From contig NZ_CP011393.1 in NCBI RefSeq assembly GCF_001644665.1, positions 248,001 through 312,000 of the forward strand: 64,000 bases of DNA, written 5' to 3'. The stretch is from Fervidobacterium pennivorans (GTDB lineage Bacteria; Thermotogota; Thermotogae; Thermotogales; Fervidobacteriaceae). Positions 7,912 to 15,773 of the stretch are shown one piece after another. The notes beneath the pieces were generated by a model. It had not been told where the DNA came from and did not search any database. It saw only the letters and a program-made list of their open reading frames with translations. Numbering within the stretch: position 1 is the stretch's first letter; each line of letters begins with the position of its first letter. Position numbers and translations under genes: made by a program.

Positions 7912-8463
7912 AAAAAGTTCTATTCTGTTTTTTATAATTTCATCAGTTTCCTCGTTCGAAAATGGGTTCATAAGTTTATAAGCATACCTCAAAGCTTCGA
8001 TAGGGTCACCACTTTTTTCGGTGGCCCTCTTTATTTTTTCCTCGAAGCTTTTCATATTAGAAATATCAACAATCCACAACAACAAAACCATAATCAGTGT
8101 AATAATGCTTATAGTCACCGGATAGTTCTTAACAGAAGGGAGCGCAAACCCCAGGAAAACACTTCCTGTCAATGCGAGCATTAAATAAGTTTTGCTTCTA
8201 AGCATAGTTCTGTTGAATAGATAACTCTTTAAATCATGAATCACATCTTTTCCAACAGGGGTATAGAAATAACGTGAGGGTATTAAAATTATCGTCATTA
8301 AGACAATTAAATATGGGTTCTTAACAAAAAAACCAATACCTAAAAGAGTCAGCAAAAGTATCACTTTCGATAGCAAAGTATTCTTCACTTTGATGTTCAA
8401 AATGAGACCTGCGAAAAACGCAGTGAATCCGATTAACTCCAAAAGAACGTTAAATCTTTCCAT
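7885..8463 (-). CDS. membrane protein of unknown function
   Basis: I do not recognise this 192-residue protein. It has five likely membrane helices (near residues 7-24, 32-47, 48-64, 90-106 and 113-130), then a charged cytoplasmic C-terminal tail of about 60 residues rich in Glu and Lys. The ATG at 8463 is chosen because GGGAGGT lies 6-12 bases upstream; a start seven codons earlier has no such site. It follows the glycogen debranching gene after 33 bases on the same strand. The plus-strand terminator at 8002-8039 is built into its coding sequence. Confidence 0.65.
   Translation of the reverse strand: MERFNVLLELIGFTAFFAGLILNIKVKNTLLSKVILLLTLLGIGFFVKNPYLIVLMTIILIPSRYFYTPVGKDVIHDLKSYLFNRTMLRSKTYLMLALTGSVFLGFALPSVKNYPVTISIITLIMVLLLWIVDISNMKSFEEKIKRATEKSGDPIEALRYAYKLMNPFSNEETDEIIKNRIELFKNVQEKKR
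8002..8039 (+). terminator. intrinsic terminator for ecfA-ridA, inside the convergent gene
   Basis: AGGGTCACC (8002-8010) pairs with GGTGGCCCT (8020-8028), with one G-U pair and a 9-base loop, followed by CTTTATTTTTT. An outer pair of palindromic arms, AAAGCTTCGA (7991-8000) and TCGAAGCTTT (8042-8051), encloses it. It would end plus-strand transcription about 120 bases past ridA, within the antisense gene. Confidence 0.6.
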
Positions 8464-8496
8464 GAATCTACCTCCCTGTTTCAAGCCATGTTCTAT

Positions 8497-10659
8497 TTAC
8501 TGGGCATCTGAGATAAATATGACCGTGCTGCGTGGTTGTGCAATGTAGTATCCATCTATCTTTTCAGGCACGTCAAGAAAGTCTCTTGGATATTCTTGAG
8601 CAGTATCAACAACTCTATACCAGAATTGTCCGTAAAGTGGTGGCAAGACAAATTTCAAAGGTTCAACCCACTGGTTCAGAATAACATAGATATCGTTATC
8701 TATCCTCACACCTTTCACAGGGTCAAATCCTGAAATCATGAATGCTATCGAATGTGAATGATAGCTTGTATCTGGTTCAAATGGGTTTACACCATGCCAG
8801 GTTATGTCTGTCACAAGGTTTCCAAACTTGTCGTATCTTTGATAAAAGCATTCTCTTTTCAATGCGTTATGCAATTTTCTGCAGTGTATAATTTTCTTCA
8901 CAAACTCGAACAAATCTTTGTGTTTCTCTTTTAGTGTCCAATCTACCCATGTGGTTTCGTCATCTATACAATAAGCGTTGTTGTTACCCTTCTGCGTCCG
9001 GAACATCTCGTCACCCATCAATATCATGGGAGTGCCATGTGAAACCATAAGGATAGCAAAGAAGTTCTTTATCTGTTGCTTTCTTATCTTAATTATATTC
9101 TCATCGTCGGTATCGCCTTCAACACCGTAGTTGTAACTGAAGTTCTCATCGGCACCATCTTTGTTATTCTCGCCGTTTGCTTCGTTGTGTTTTTGATTGT
9201 AGGAAACCAAATCACGCATAGTAAAACCATCGTGGCAGGTTATAAAATTGATGCTGGCATGTGGTTGTCTATTTGCGTATAAATCCGGGCTTCCTGCAAT
9301 ACGGAGCATAAGTTCCTGGATAGTCCCATTATCACCACGCACAAAACGTCTTACACAATCGCGGTACTTACCATTCCACTCCGCCCAACCTTCCGGGAAT
9401 TGTCCAAGGTAATAACCGCCCGCTGCATCCCAACCTTCAGCTATGAGCTTCAGTTTTCCAACTATCGGGTCTTCTGCGATATCTTTAAGTAATGAGAAAT
9501 CCCCAATCCAACGTCCATCTGGCGTTCGGCCAAGTATGGATGCAAGGTCGAATCTGAACCCATCCACGTGCATCTCCGTCGCCCAGTAGCGAAGACTGTC
9601 TATTATCATCTCTTTGACTACAGGATGATTGCAATTTAGCGTGTTACCACAACCTGAGTAATTCAAATAATACCTTTTGTTCTTTGGGTCAAGCATGTAG
9701 TATATTTCGTTATCGATGCCTCTAAAACAAATCGTGGGACCTCTTTCTCCACCTTCGCCAGTATGATTGTAAACTACGTCAAGAATAACCTCGAACCCGT
9801 TCTTGTGCATCAACTTTACAAAGTCTTTGAAGAGAAAAACCTGTTCCCCAAGTTTCAAACTAACTGAGTAGTTTCCGGTAACAGCAAAAAAGTTCAGAGG
9901 ATTGTAGCCCCAGACATCTTTTAAGCGTTCACCTGTCAGCGGATTTATGTTTGGATTGGAATTAAGGTTGAACTCAAAAATGGGCATCAGTTCTATCGTT
10001 GTTACCCCGAGTTCTTTCAAGTGGTCCAACTTTTCGATTATCCCCAAAAACGTACCTGGGAATTTTACGTTCGAAGTAGGGCTTATAGTAAAAAGCCTTA
10101 CATGCATCTCGTAAATGATGGTTTCGTTCCACGGTATATGGAGTTGTCTGTCATCTTCCCAGTCGTATTTAGAATCGTCTATAACTATGGACCTTATCAT
10201 ACTCTTAGCCGAGTCCAGTGTTGAGAACGAAAGGTCGCCCATTGGTGAGTTTCTGTCGTAACCGTAAACCGCGTCATCGTTCCAATCAAAAAACGTTGTA
10301 ATAGCCTTTGCATAAGGGTCTATCAACAATTTATTGACATTAAATCGCTTCCCGTTGATAGGGTCATAAGGACCATCTATCCTCCAGCCGTAGTACTGTC
10401 CATGTCCAACACCATAAACATAGATATGCCATATGTCCCCGGTTTTGTTCTTCACAGGGTCCAGTTCAAAAACGTGCGATGGTTTATCATCGTAGTAATT
10501 TTGGTAAAGTTCTAAAATAACCCTCGTTGCGTGGCGTGAGAATATTGCAAAATTCACACCTGTTTCATCTGGAGTTGCACCAAGTCTTGGATAACCGCGT
10601 TTGGTCTTCAAAACAACATCAGGTCCAGGATTTTTATACTGAAGTGGATAATCCGCCAT
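8497..10659 (-). CDS. glgX: glycogen debranching enzyme, GlgX/isoamylase type
   Basis: A 720-residue GH13 enzyme. The N-terminal third is a CBM48-like domain (RLGATPDETGVNFAIFS near 22-38). The TIM barrel carries the usual motifs: DVVYNHTGEG, the nucleophile Asp in DGFRFDLAS, the acid Glu in LIAEGWDAAG, and CHDGFTMRDL. A C-terminal beta domain follows. It hydrolyses alpha-1,6 branch points of glycogen or limit dextrins. No signal peptide is seen, so it is cytoplasmic. The ATG at 10659 follows GGTGGT at short spacing; a TTG four codons upstream is possible. It lies 22 bases downstream of the polyprenyl synthetase gene on the same strand. Length and architecture match the GlgX/TreX group. Whether the natural substrate is stored glycogen or imported maltodextrin is not shown. 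Confidence 0.92.
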   Translation of the reverse strand: MADYPLQYKNPGPDVVLKTKRGYPRLGATPDETGVNFAIFSRHATRVILELYQNYYDDKPSHVFELDPVKNKTGDIWHIYVYGVGHGQYYGWRIDGPYDPINGKRFNVNKLLIDPYAKAITTFFDWNDDAVYGYDRNSPMGDLSFSTLDSAKSMIRSIVIDDSKYDWEDDRQLHIPWNETIIYEMHVRLFTISPTSNVKFPGTFLGIIEKLDHLKELGVTTIELMPIFEFNLNSNPNINPLTGERLKDVWGYNPLNFFAVTGNYSVSLKLGEQVFLFKDFVKLMHKNGFEVILDVVYNHTGEGGERGPTICFRGIDNEIYYMLDPKNKRYYLNYSGCGNTLNCNHPVVKEMIIDSLRYWATEMHVDGFRFDLASILGRTPDGRWIGDFSLLKDIAEDPIVGKLKLIAEGWDAAGGYYLGQFPEGWAEWNGKYRDCVRRFVRGDNGTIQELMLRIAGSPDLYANRQPHASINFITCHDGFTMRDLVSYNQKHNEANGENNKDGADENFSYNYGVEGDTDDENIIKIRKQQIKNFFAILMVSHGTPMILMGDEMFRTQKGNNNAYCIDDETTWVDWTLKEKHKDLFEFVKKIIHCRKLHNALKRECFYQRYDKFGNLVTDITWHGVNPFEPDTSYHSHSIAFMISGFDPVKGVRIDNDIYVILNQWVEPLKFVLPPLYGQFWYRVVDTAQEYPRDFLDVPEKIDGYYIAQPRSTVIFISDAQ

Positions 10660-10681
10660 ACTTACCACCAACGGTTAGCAT

Positions 10682-11764
10682 TTAAAACGCAACTTTTGGG
10701 ATATCCAAAACCTTTCTGAAAATCTTCTCTATCTCAGCTTTGTAGTACGTATCCATCTTGAGAACAGCCAATATTGAAAGCGCTTCCGTTACTAGTTTTG
10801 TCACATCTTTAATTGTCTCATTTAAAGCACCAGATTTGAGCATATACAATTTTATCATTTCGATATCACTTTCAGACTTATCCTTTTTGTTTATCAGACC
10901 TAAGAATTTTTCTTTCTCATCTTCCGCAAGTTTGTCCATCGTTCTCTTAACAAGGATGGTTGCTTTCCCTTCGAGGATGTCGTTAGCGCTTTTCGTATCA
11001 CCACCGAACGTGCCAAGTATATCATCCCTATACTGGAACGCAATACCTACCTTTTCACCTATTTGTTGAAGTTTTCGAGTCTCTTCTGTTTCCTGTCCAC
11101 TTGCCAAATAATAACCAAAGAGCATAGGATAGACGAAGGTATAGTAAGCGGTTTTGTAGAGACTAATGTGGGTCGGAATATCATCTCTTAGAGCACTCTC
11201 AGTCACATTTCCTGTGAAAAGGATGTCGAGCAATTGACCGTACCCAGTTCTCACGTAACAGTCAGCGAAGAGTTTTAAAAGCTTTTGGAACGGTTCTTTT
11301 TCGATACCAAAACCAACTAAATCTGAGAGCTTTCCAAAATAGTAAAAACTTGCTATATCACCAACGACGATTGCAAGGTCTTTCCCTATTTTTTCACTAC
11401 CAGTTAGTTGTTCATAAATCTTGTGGAGTGTAGGTTCACCTCGTCTAAGTGAAGACTCATCGATAACATCATCATGCACAAGCAAAAACGCGTGCATTAT
11501 CTCTAATATCCCGGCTAGCATGTAGGCCCTTTTATCACTCTCGTCATCTGTTGAGATGAGGTATCCATAATATGTCAACAACAACAGAAGAGGTCTAATT
11601 CGCTTGCCTGGCCTCAAGGTAAACTTAGCAAACTCCTGAGAGTATACCTTCAACGTATCTGGCGTGTTTTCAATTAATTCTTTCAATAAAGACTGAATTG
11701 TCTCATTTACTCTCTCTGTCAAATACTGGGTATCAAACCTTTTAACTGCTCTTTCCTCACCCAT
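10682..11764 (-). CDS. polyprenyl (trans-prenyl diphosphate) synthetase
   Basis: A 360-residue all-helical prenyltransferase of the IspA/IspB family. The first Asp-rich motif is HDDVIDES near residues 96-103 and the second is QYRDDILGTFG near 243-253. LRPGKRIRPLLL near residues 51-62 is the expected substrate-binding segment. It elongates allylic diphosphates with IPP to make precursors for quinones, membrane lipids or carrier lipids. Chain length cannot be fixed, though small residues before the first Asp motif suggest a medium or long product. The ATG at 11764 follows GGAGAGAG. It has its own promoter, divergent from the holB-like gene, and probably leads the short operon with glgX. Confidence 0.9.
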   Translation of the reverse strand: MGEERAVKRFDTQYLTERVNETIQSLLKELIENTPDTLKVYSQEFAKFTLRPGKRIRPLLLLLTYYGYLISTDDESDKRAYMLAGILEIMHAFLLVHDDVIDESSLRRGEPTLHKIYEQLTGSEKIGKDLAIVVGDIASFYYFGKLSDLVGFGIEKEPFQKLLKLFADCYVRTGYGQLLDILFTGNVTESALRDDIPTHISLYKTAYYTFVYPMLFGYYLASGQETEETRKLQQIGEKVGIAFQYRDDILGTFGGDTKSANDILEGKATILVKRTMDKLAEDEKEKFLGLINKKDKSESDIEMIKLYMLKSGALNETIKDVTKLVTEALSILAVLKMDTYYKAEIEKIFRKVLDIPKVAF

Positions 11765-11815
11765 AGTAGTTTACTCTCTCCTTATTCGAGCATCGAAATA
11801 CTAGCCATTTCAATG

Positions 11816-11844
11816 ATTATACCACAACGGAAAGCAATAGTCTA
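11816..11844 (-). promoter_or_regulatory. promoter of the polyprenyl synthetase operon
   Basis: On the minus strand, TAGACT (11839-11844) is followed after 17 bases by a perfect TATAAT (11816-11821). It overlaps the -35 region of the divergent plus-strand promoter. Confidence 0.55.
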
Positions 11845-11866
11845 AATCCGTTGTTTGTGATATAAT
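11838..11866 (+). promoter_or_regulatory. promoter of the long housekeeping operon
   Basis: A perfect TATAAT (11861-11866) is preceded by TGA, giving an extended -10. A weak TAGTCT (11838-11843) sits 17 bases upstream. The implied leader is about 110 bases before the start at 11983. Confidence 0.55.
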
Positions 11867-11982
11867 TAAAATGCAAGTAAAAATTTCTAAGTTCCGAACG
11901 TACTCGGAAAGAATTGAATTATTACAGCTACATGTTATACAAACACTTGAAGAACATATCAGGAGTCTCGGTGGTGACAACA

Positions 11983-12819
11983 ATGACGTTTGAGGAAATT
12001 AGAGATAAAATATCTAAACATTTGGAAAGCGGAAAATCGTATGGTTTAGTTGTCCCAAACAAGGCTTATGCAAAAGCGCTGCTAAAAGCTTTAATACGGA
12101 CTTCCAACGTACAGGACACCATGATAATCGAACCAGATACAAACATTGGCATCGATGAGGTTAGAACCGTTATCGAGTTTCTTGACTTCGCCCCAAAAGG
12201 CGAAATAAAAAAGGTTATTCTCTACGATGCTGACAAAATGACACAAGAAGCTGCAAATGCGTTTCTAAAAACTCTTGAAGAGCCTCCGTCATATGCGATA
12301 TTGATTCTCGTTACTTCAAGATGGTTTTCACTTTTGCCGACGATAAGAAGCAGATTACAAAAGCTACAAGTACAATTACCTATCGAACCAGGATTGGACG
12401 AATTTGAGAGATATCTGGTGTATTGGAATTACGATTTCCTTGAACCAATTAAGGAAAAGGCCTATTCAATCCTTTCCGAAGAAGAATTTCTCGAAGCTAT
12501 AGACGAAATCGATGAACCAAGCCAAGAGCCCGATGTTATCATGTCTTTAAAACATCTTCTCGAGCAATATTTAAACAAAGACCTGGCAACTTATGCGAAT
12601 TTTGTTTCACAGTTAGCTAAAAAGAATAACATAGAGTTTCTAAGAATTGTTTCAAAAGTTGTTTCTTGGCTGATTTACAAAAATGATTCACTTCCTCCAA
12701 ATCTGAAGATAAAATATCTGCGCATATGTGATGAGATTCTTAGGTCTAAGATTGCGAACTTCAACTACCAACTAACGTATTATACACTACTACTTGGATT
12801 AAGAGGTGATAATCTGTGA
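11983..12819 (+). CDS. DNA polymerase III delta prime-like clamp-loader subunit
   Basis: A 278-residue protein resembling HolB. It has the conserved DADKMTQEAANAFLKTLEEPP region near 75-95, followed by a sensor-1-like LILVTSRW and TIRSRLQ, the SRC-motif position with its Cys replaced. There is no Walker A loop and no cysteine quartet, so it cannot be an ATP-binding subunit of the clamp loader. This matches the role of delta prime as a stator. The ATG at 11983 has GGTGGTGA upstream at good spacing. GTG at 11971 behind AGGAG is a real alternative, and an open frame reaches 11914. The next gene overlaps its stop by four bases, so they are translationally coupled. Confidence 0.8.
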   Translation: MTFEEIRDKISKHLESGKSYGLVVPNKAYAKALLKALIRTSNVQDTMIIEPDTNIGIDEVRTVIEFLDFAPKGEIKKVILYDADKMTQEAANAFLKTLEEPPSYAILILVTSRWFSLLPTIRSRLQKLQVQLPIEPGLDEFERYLVYWNYDFLEPIKEKAYSILSEEEFLEAIDEIDEPSQEPDVIMSLKHLLEQYLNKDLATYANFVSQLAKKNNIEFLRIVSKVVSWLIYKNDSLPPNLKIKYLRICDEILRSKIANFNYQLTYYTLLLGLRGDNL

Positions 12820-13712
12820 GTTTAGAGGCTACCGTTTATGGTGTTGAACTGATGCCACTGGGGAAAATTGTTTATTACTTAGATAATGGTGAAACATTTA
12901 ACTATGGTGATTACGCAATCATCCTAAGCGAATTTGGAACAGATTATGGCAAAGTTTTGTTGGGTCCAAAGAACATAAGCATAGATGATGTCAATTATGA
13001 ACTCAAAGCCATTATCAGAAAAGCAACAAAAGAAGATTTGGGGATTATTCAAGAAAACGAAGAAATTGCAAAGAAGGCGCGAGAAGTGACCATCGAGCTC
13101 GTCAAAAAACACAACCTTCCAATGAAGGTTTTGCAATCTAAATATATATTTGACCGGAGCAAGTTAGTAATTTACTTTAGCTCAAAAACAAGGGTGGACT
13201 TTAGAGAACTTGTAAAAGATATTGCAAAAGAGTTCAAAACGCGTATTGAGTTAAGACAAGTCGGTGCGAGAGACGAGATGAAATTCATCAAAGGATTGGG
13301 ACTTTGTGGTCGAAAGAGCTGTTGTTCCTATTTTTTGAGAGAATTCGATAGTGTGACTCTGAAACATGCAAAACAACAACAGATGATGATAAACACTTCT
13401 AAAATTACAGGGCCGTGTGGTAGATTGCTTTGTTGTTTAACGTTTGAGCACGATTTTTATGTTGAAGCATTGAAAAACATTCCCGATGAAGGTTCCACAA
13501 TTTACTACGATGGAAAAATTGCGAAAGTGATTACAGTAAACGTATTTCTCTCAAGGGTAACACTACAGACCGACGATGGCGAGATGGTCGCACTTCCATT
13601 CTCCTACTTCAAGGAGGGAGAAAATGCGGGAAATTGGAAAATTATTGATCATGCTCGGACTAATAACCATTACGATGGGCTTGACGATGTTTCTGATATC
13701 GAAGATGAGTGA
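12816..13712 (+). CDS. PSP1-domain protein, RicT/YaaT-like
   Basis: A 298-residue protein with the PSP1 domain in its first half and two cysteine-rich clusters, GLCGRKSCCSYF near 165-176 and GPCGRLLCCLTF near 197-208. These match the Cys clusters of YaaT (RicT), which in Bacillus forms an iron-sulfur-containing complex with RicA and RicF affecting RNA maturation. No ricA or ricF is in the window. The GTG start overlaps the TGA of the delta-prime gene and follows AGAGGTGAT. The neighbourhood (holB upstream) is the usual one for this family. The acidic tail, about 30 residues, is encoded in DNA that also encodes the start of the DUF2905 gene. Confidence 0.88.
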   Translation: MSLEATVYGVELMPLGKIVYYLDNGETFNYGDYAIILSEFGTDYGKVLLGPKNISIDDVNYELKAIIRKATKEDLGIIQENEEIAKKAREVTIELVKKHNLPMKVLQSKYIFDRSKLVIYFSSKTRVDFRELVKDIAKEFKTRIELRQVGARDEMKFIKGLGLCGRKSCCSYFLREFDSVTLKHAKQQQMMINTSKITGPCGRLLCCLTFEHDFYVEALKNIPDEGSTIYYDGKIAKVITVNVFLSRVTLQTDDGEMVALPFSYFKEGENAGNWKIIDHARTNNHYDGLDDVSDIEDE

Positions 13713-13845
13713 CCTTAACTGGCTTCCTGGAGATATCGTTATCAAAAGAAAGAATTTTGTTTTCATCTTCCCAATAACAACGATGATTATATTGAGTGTG
13801 ATACTTACAATAGTGCTGAACATCATAAGCAGGTTTTTCAAATGA
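13624..13845 (+). CDS. DUF2905 small membrane protein
   Basis: A 73-residue protein with two membrane helices (near residues 5-24 and 46-68) joined by the conserved LPGDIVIKRKNFVFIFP segment, which is typical of DUF2905. No function is known. The start at 13624 follows AAGGAGGG and gives the usual family length. It overlaps the 3' end of the preceding gene by 89 bases in another frame, a long overlap even for this tightly packed genome. Confidence 0.82.
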   Translation: MREIGKLLIMLGLITITMGLTMFLISKMSDLNWLPGDIVIKRKNFVFIFPITTMIILSVILTIVLNIISRFFK

Positions 13846-13887
13846 CGAGAAGACCTAAACCAGTCAGGGGATAGGGAGGGAAAAATT

Positions 13888-15333
13888 ATGTTCATTGGTT
13901 TGGACCAAGGAACTACAAGCACAAGGGCAATTTTATTTGACGATGATTTTTCCATGGTTCACGAGGCACGTAGGGAATTCCGTCAGATATACCCGAAAGA
14001 AGGATGGGTCGAACATAATCCGGAAGACATCTGGCAAACCGTTGTTGAGGTTCTTGAAGAATGCAAACGAGTTGCAACTTCAAAGGGGAAGAAGATAGAT
14101 GTCATCGGTATAACGAACCAAAGAGAGACAGTTGTTGCTTGGGATGCAGAAACAAAAGAAGTTCTACACAACGCCATAGTTTGGCAGTGTCGTAGAACGG
14201 CGGAGAGATCAAGTTATCTGAGAAAAGAATACGGACGTGTGATAAAAGAGAAAACAGGATTAGTTGTAGACCCGTACTTTTCAGCAACTAAAATGGAATG
14301 GCTTATTCAAAATGTGCCAGAAGTACAAAAAGCTTATAACAAAGGGACGTTGAGGTTCGGAACGATAGATAGTTTCCTTGCTTGGAAATTGACAGGCAGG
14401 CACGTGACAGATTATTCAAACGCATCAAGAACTATGATATTTAATATAAACACTCTCGATTGGGACGACGAACTTTTGGAATTGTTCGGCATCAAGAGGG
14501 AATTCTTACCTGAAGTTGTTGATACAGCACAGTTCATAGGTTACACAGACGACGGTATTCCTGTGGCATCTTTAGTTGGTGACCAACAGGCGGCACTCTT
14601 TGGTCAAACGGCGTTCCAAAAAGGAGATGTAAAATGCACGCTCGGGACTGGCAGCTTTATTTTAATGAACACAGGAAATGAAAAAATCTATTCAGAACAT
14701 AACTTGTTAAGCACCGTTGGATGGAAGATTAAGGATGAGCTTGTCTACGCACTCGAAGGTAGTGTGTTCATAACGGGCACGTTGGTAAATTATCTCATCA
14801 AAAACCTTGGTTTCGCAAAAGATAGCTTGGAATTAACTGAGCTAGCACTCCAGGTTGGCAACAATGGAGGAATCTACTTCGTTCCAGCACTCACAGGACT
14901 TGGCGCTCCTTACTGGGACCCATACGCAAGGGGATTGATAATCGGGCTCACCCCCGGAACTGACAAAAGACATATCATCTACGCTGCATTCGAGGGTATC
15001 GCATTTTCCGTCGGACAATTAGTCATGTTGATGGAAAAAGAAAGTAATATAAAGATTAACACTTTGAAAGTAGACGGCGGAGTATCCAAAAACAACCTTA
15101 TTATGCAAATCCTCGCCGATGTGGTGAACACAGTGGTTGAAAGACCAGTTAACAGGGAAACAACAGCCCTCGGTGCAGCCAGCCTGGCTGCAATTGCTTT
15201 AGGCCTAGTTACAAAAGAAAAGCTTCAGGAAATTAGGAAGATAGATAGGATATTTACCCCAAAACAATCTCGTGAGGAGGAATTCAACAAGTGGAAACAA
15301 GCAGTCAACCGCGCATTGAATTGGGAATCTTGA
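13888..15333 (+). CDS. glpK: glycerol kinase
   Basis: A 481-residue FGGY-family kinase, slightly shorter than the usual 495-500. The N-terminal phosphate motif is GLDQGTTSTRAI, and the glycerol-binding EGWVEHNP and ITNQRET are present. The C-terminal domain has GGVSKNN and TALGAASLAA. It phosphorylates glycerol to glycerol 3-phosphate with ATP. The ATG follows AGGGAGGG. No glycerol facilitator or glycerol-3-phosphate dehydrogenase is nearby, so the gene sits in a housekeeping operon. tsaE begins 43 bases before its stop. Confidence 0.95.
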   Translation: MFIGLDQGTTSTRAILFDDDFSMVHEARREFRQIYPKEGWVEHNPEDIWQTVVEVLEECKRVATSKGKKIDVIGITNQRETVVAWDAETKEVLHNAIVWQCRRTAERSSYLRKEYGRVIKEKTGLVVDPYFSATKMEWLIQNVPEVQKAYNKGTLRFGTIDSFLAWKLTGRHVTDYSNASRTMIFNINTLDWDDELLELFGIKREFLPEVVDTAQFIGYTDDGIPVASLVGDQQAALFGQTAFQKGDVKCTLGTGSFILMNTGNEKIYSEHNLLSTVGWKIKDELVYALEGSVFITGTLVNYLIKNLGFAKDSLELTELALQVGNNGGIYFVPALTGLGAPYWDPYARGLIIGLTPGTDKRHIIYAAFEGIAFSVGQLVMLMEKESNIKINTLKVDGGVSKNNLIMQILADVVNTVVERPVNRETTALGAASLAAIALGLVTKEKLQEIRKIDRIFTPKQSREEEFNKWKQAVNRALNWES

Positions 15334-15773
15334 ATGAAGAGGAACTGAAAAGTGTAGCTAAAAAGCTTGCAAATTGTCTTTCAGACGGCGATATACTGAT
15401 TCTGTCTGGTGAAATCGGAAGTGGAAAGACCACATTTGTTCGTGGTTTGGTTACAGGACTTGGTTGTAGTGAACACATTGTCACAAGTCCAACATTCACA
15501 TTGATGAACATTTATTCCTGTATAAAAACGGTCTATCATATAGACGCTTACCGTCTTAACAACTTGGAAGAGGTATTTTACGTGCTTGAAGGGGAAATAG
15601 AAGAAAAGGATGGGATATTTGTAATCGAATGGGGAGAACTGGTAAAGGAGTTTTTCTTAGAAGATTTCATAACTATTGTCTTTGAGCATGTTGACGAAAC
15701 TCACAGAAAAGTAAGTATCACAGCGGACAGTGAAAAAATCGAACTAATAAGGAGGTGCATGCACATTGGATAA
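15291..15773 (+). CDS. tsaE: tRNA threonylcarbamoyladenosine biosynthesis ATPase TsaE
   Basis: A 160-residue P-loop protein with [10 protein letters not shown] near residues 39-48, [10 protein letters not shown] and HIDAYRL, as in TsaE/YjeE. It works with TsaB and TsaD to attach the threonylcarbamoyl group at A37 of ANN-decoding tRNAs. tsaB and tsaD are not in the window. The GTG at 15291 lies behind GAGGAGG at a rather wide spacing and inside the end of glpK. A later TTG is possible but has a weaker site. lon begins eight bases before its stop. Confidence 0.92.
   Translation: METSSQPRIELGILNEEELKSVAKKLANCLSDGDILILSGEIGSGKTTFVRGLVTGLGCSEHIVTSPTFTLMNIYSCIKTVYHIDAYRLNNLEEVFYVLEGEIEEKDGIFVIEWGELVKEFFLEDFITIVFEHVDETHRKVSITADSEKIELIRRCMHIG

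Noticed and set aside
8536-10224. Several short plus-strand frames opposite glgX
   Set aside because: They are shadows of a gene whose catalytic motifs are complete on the minus strand.
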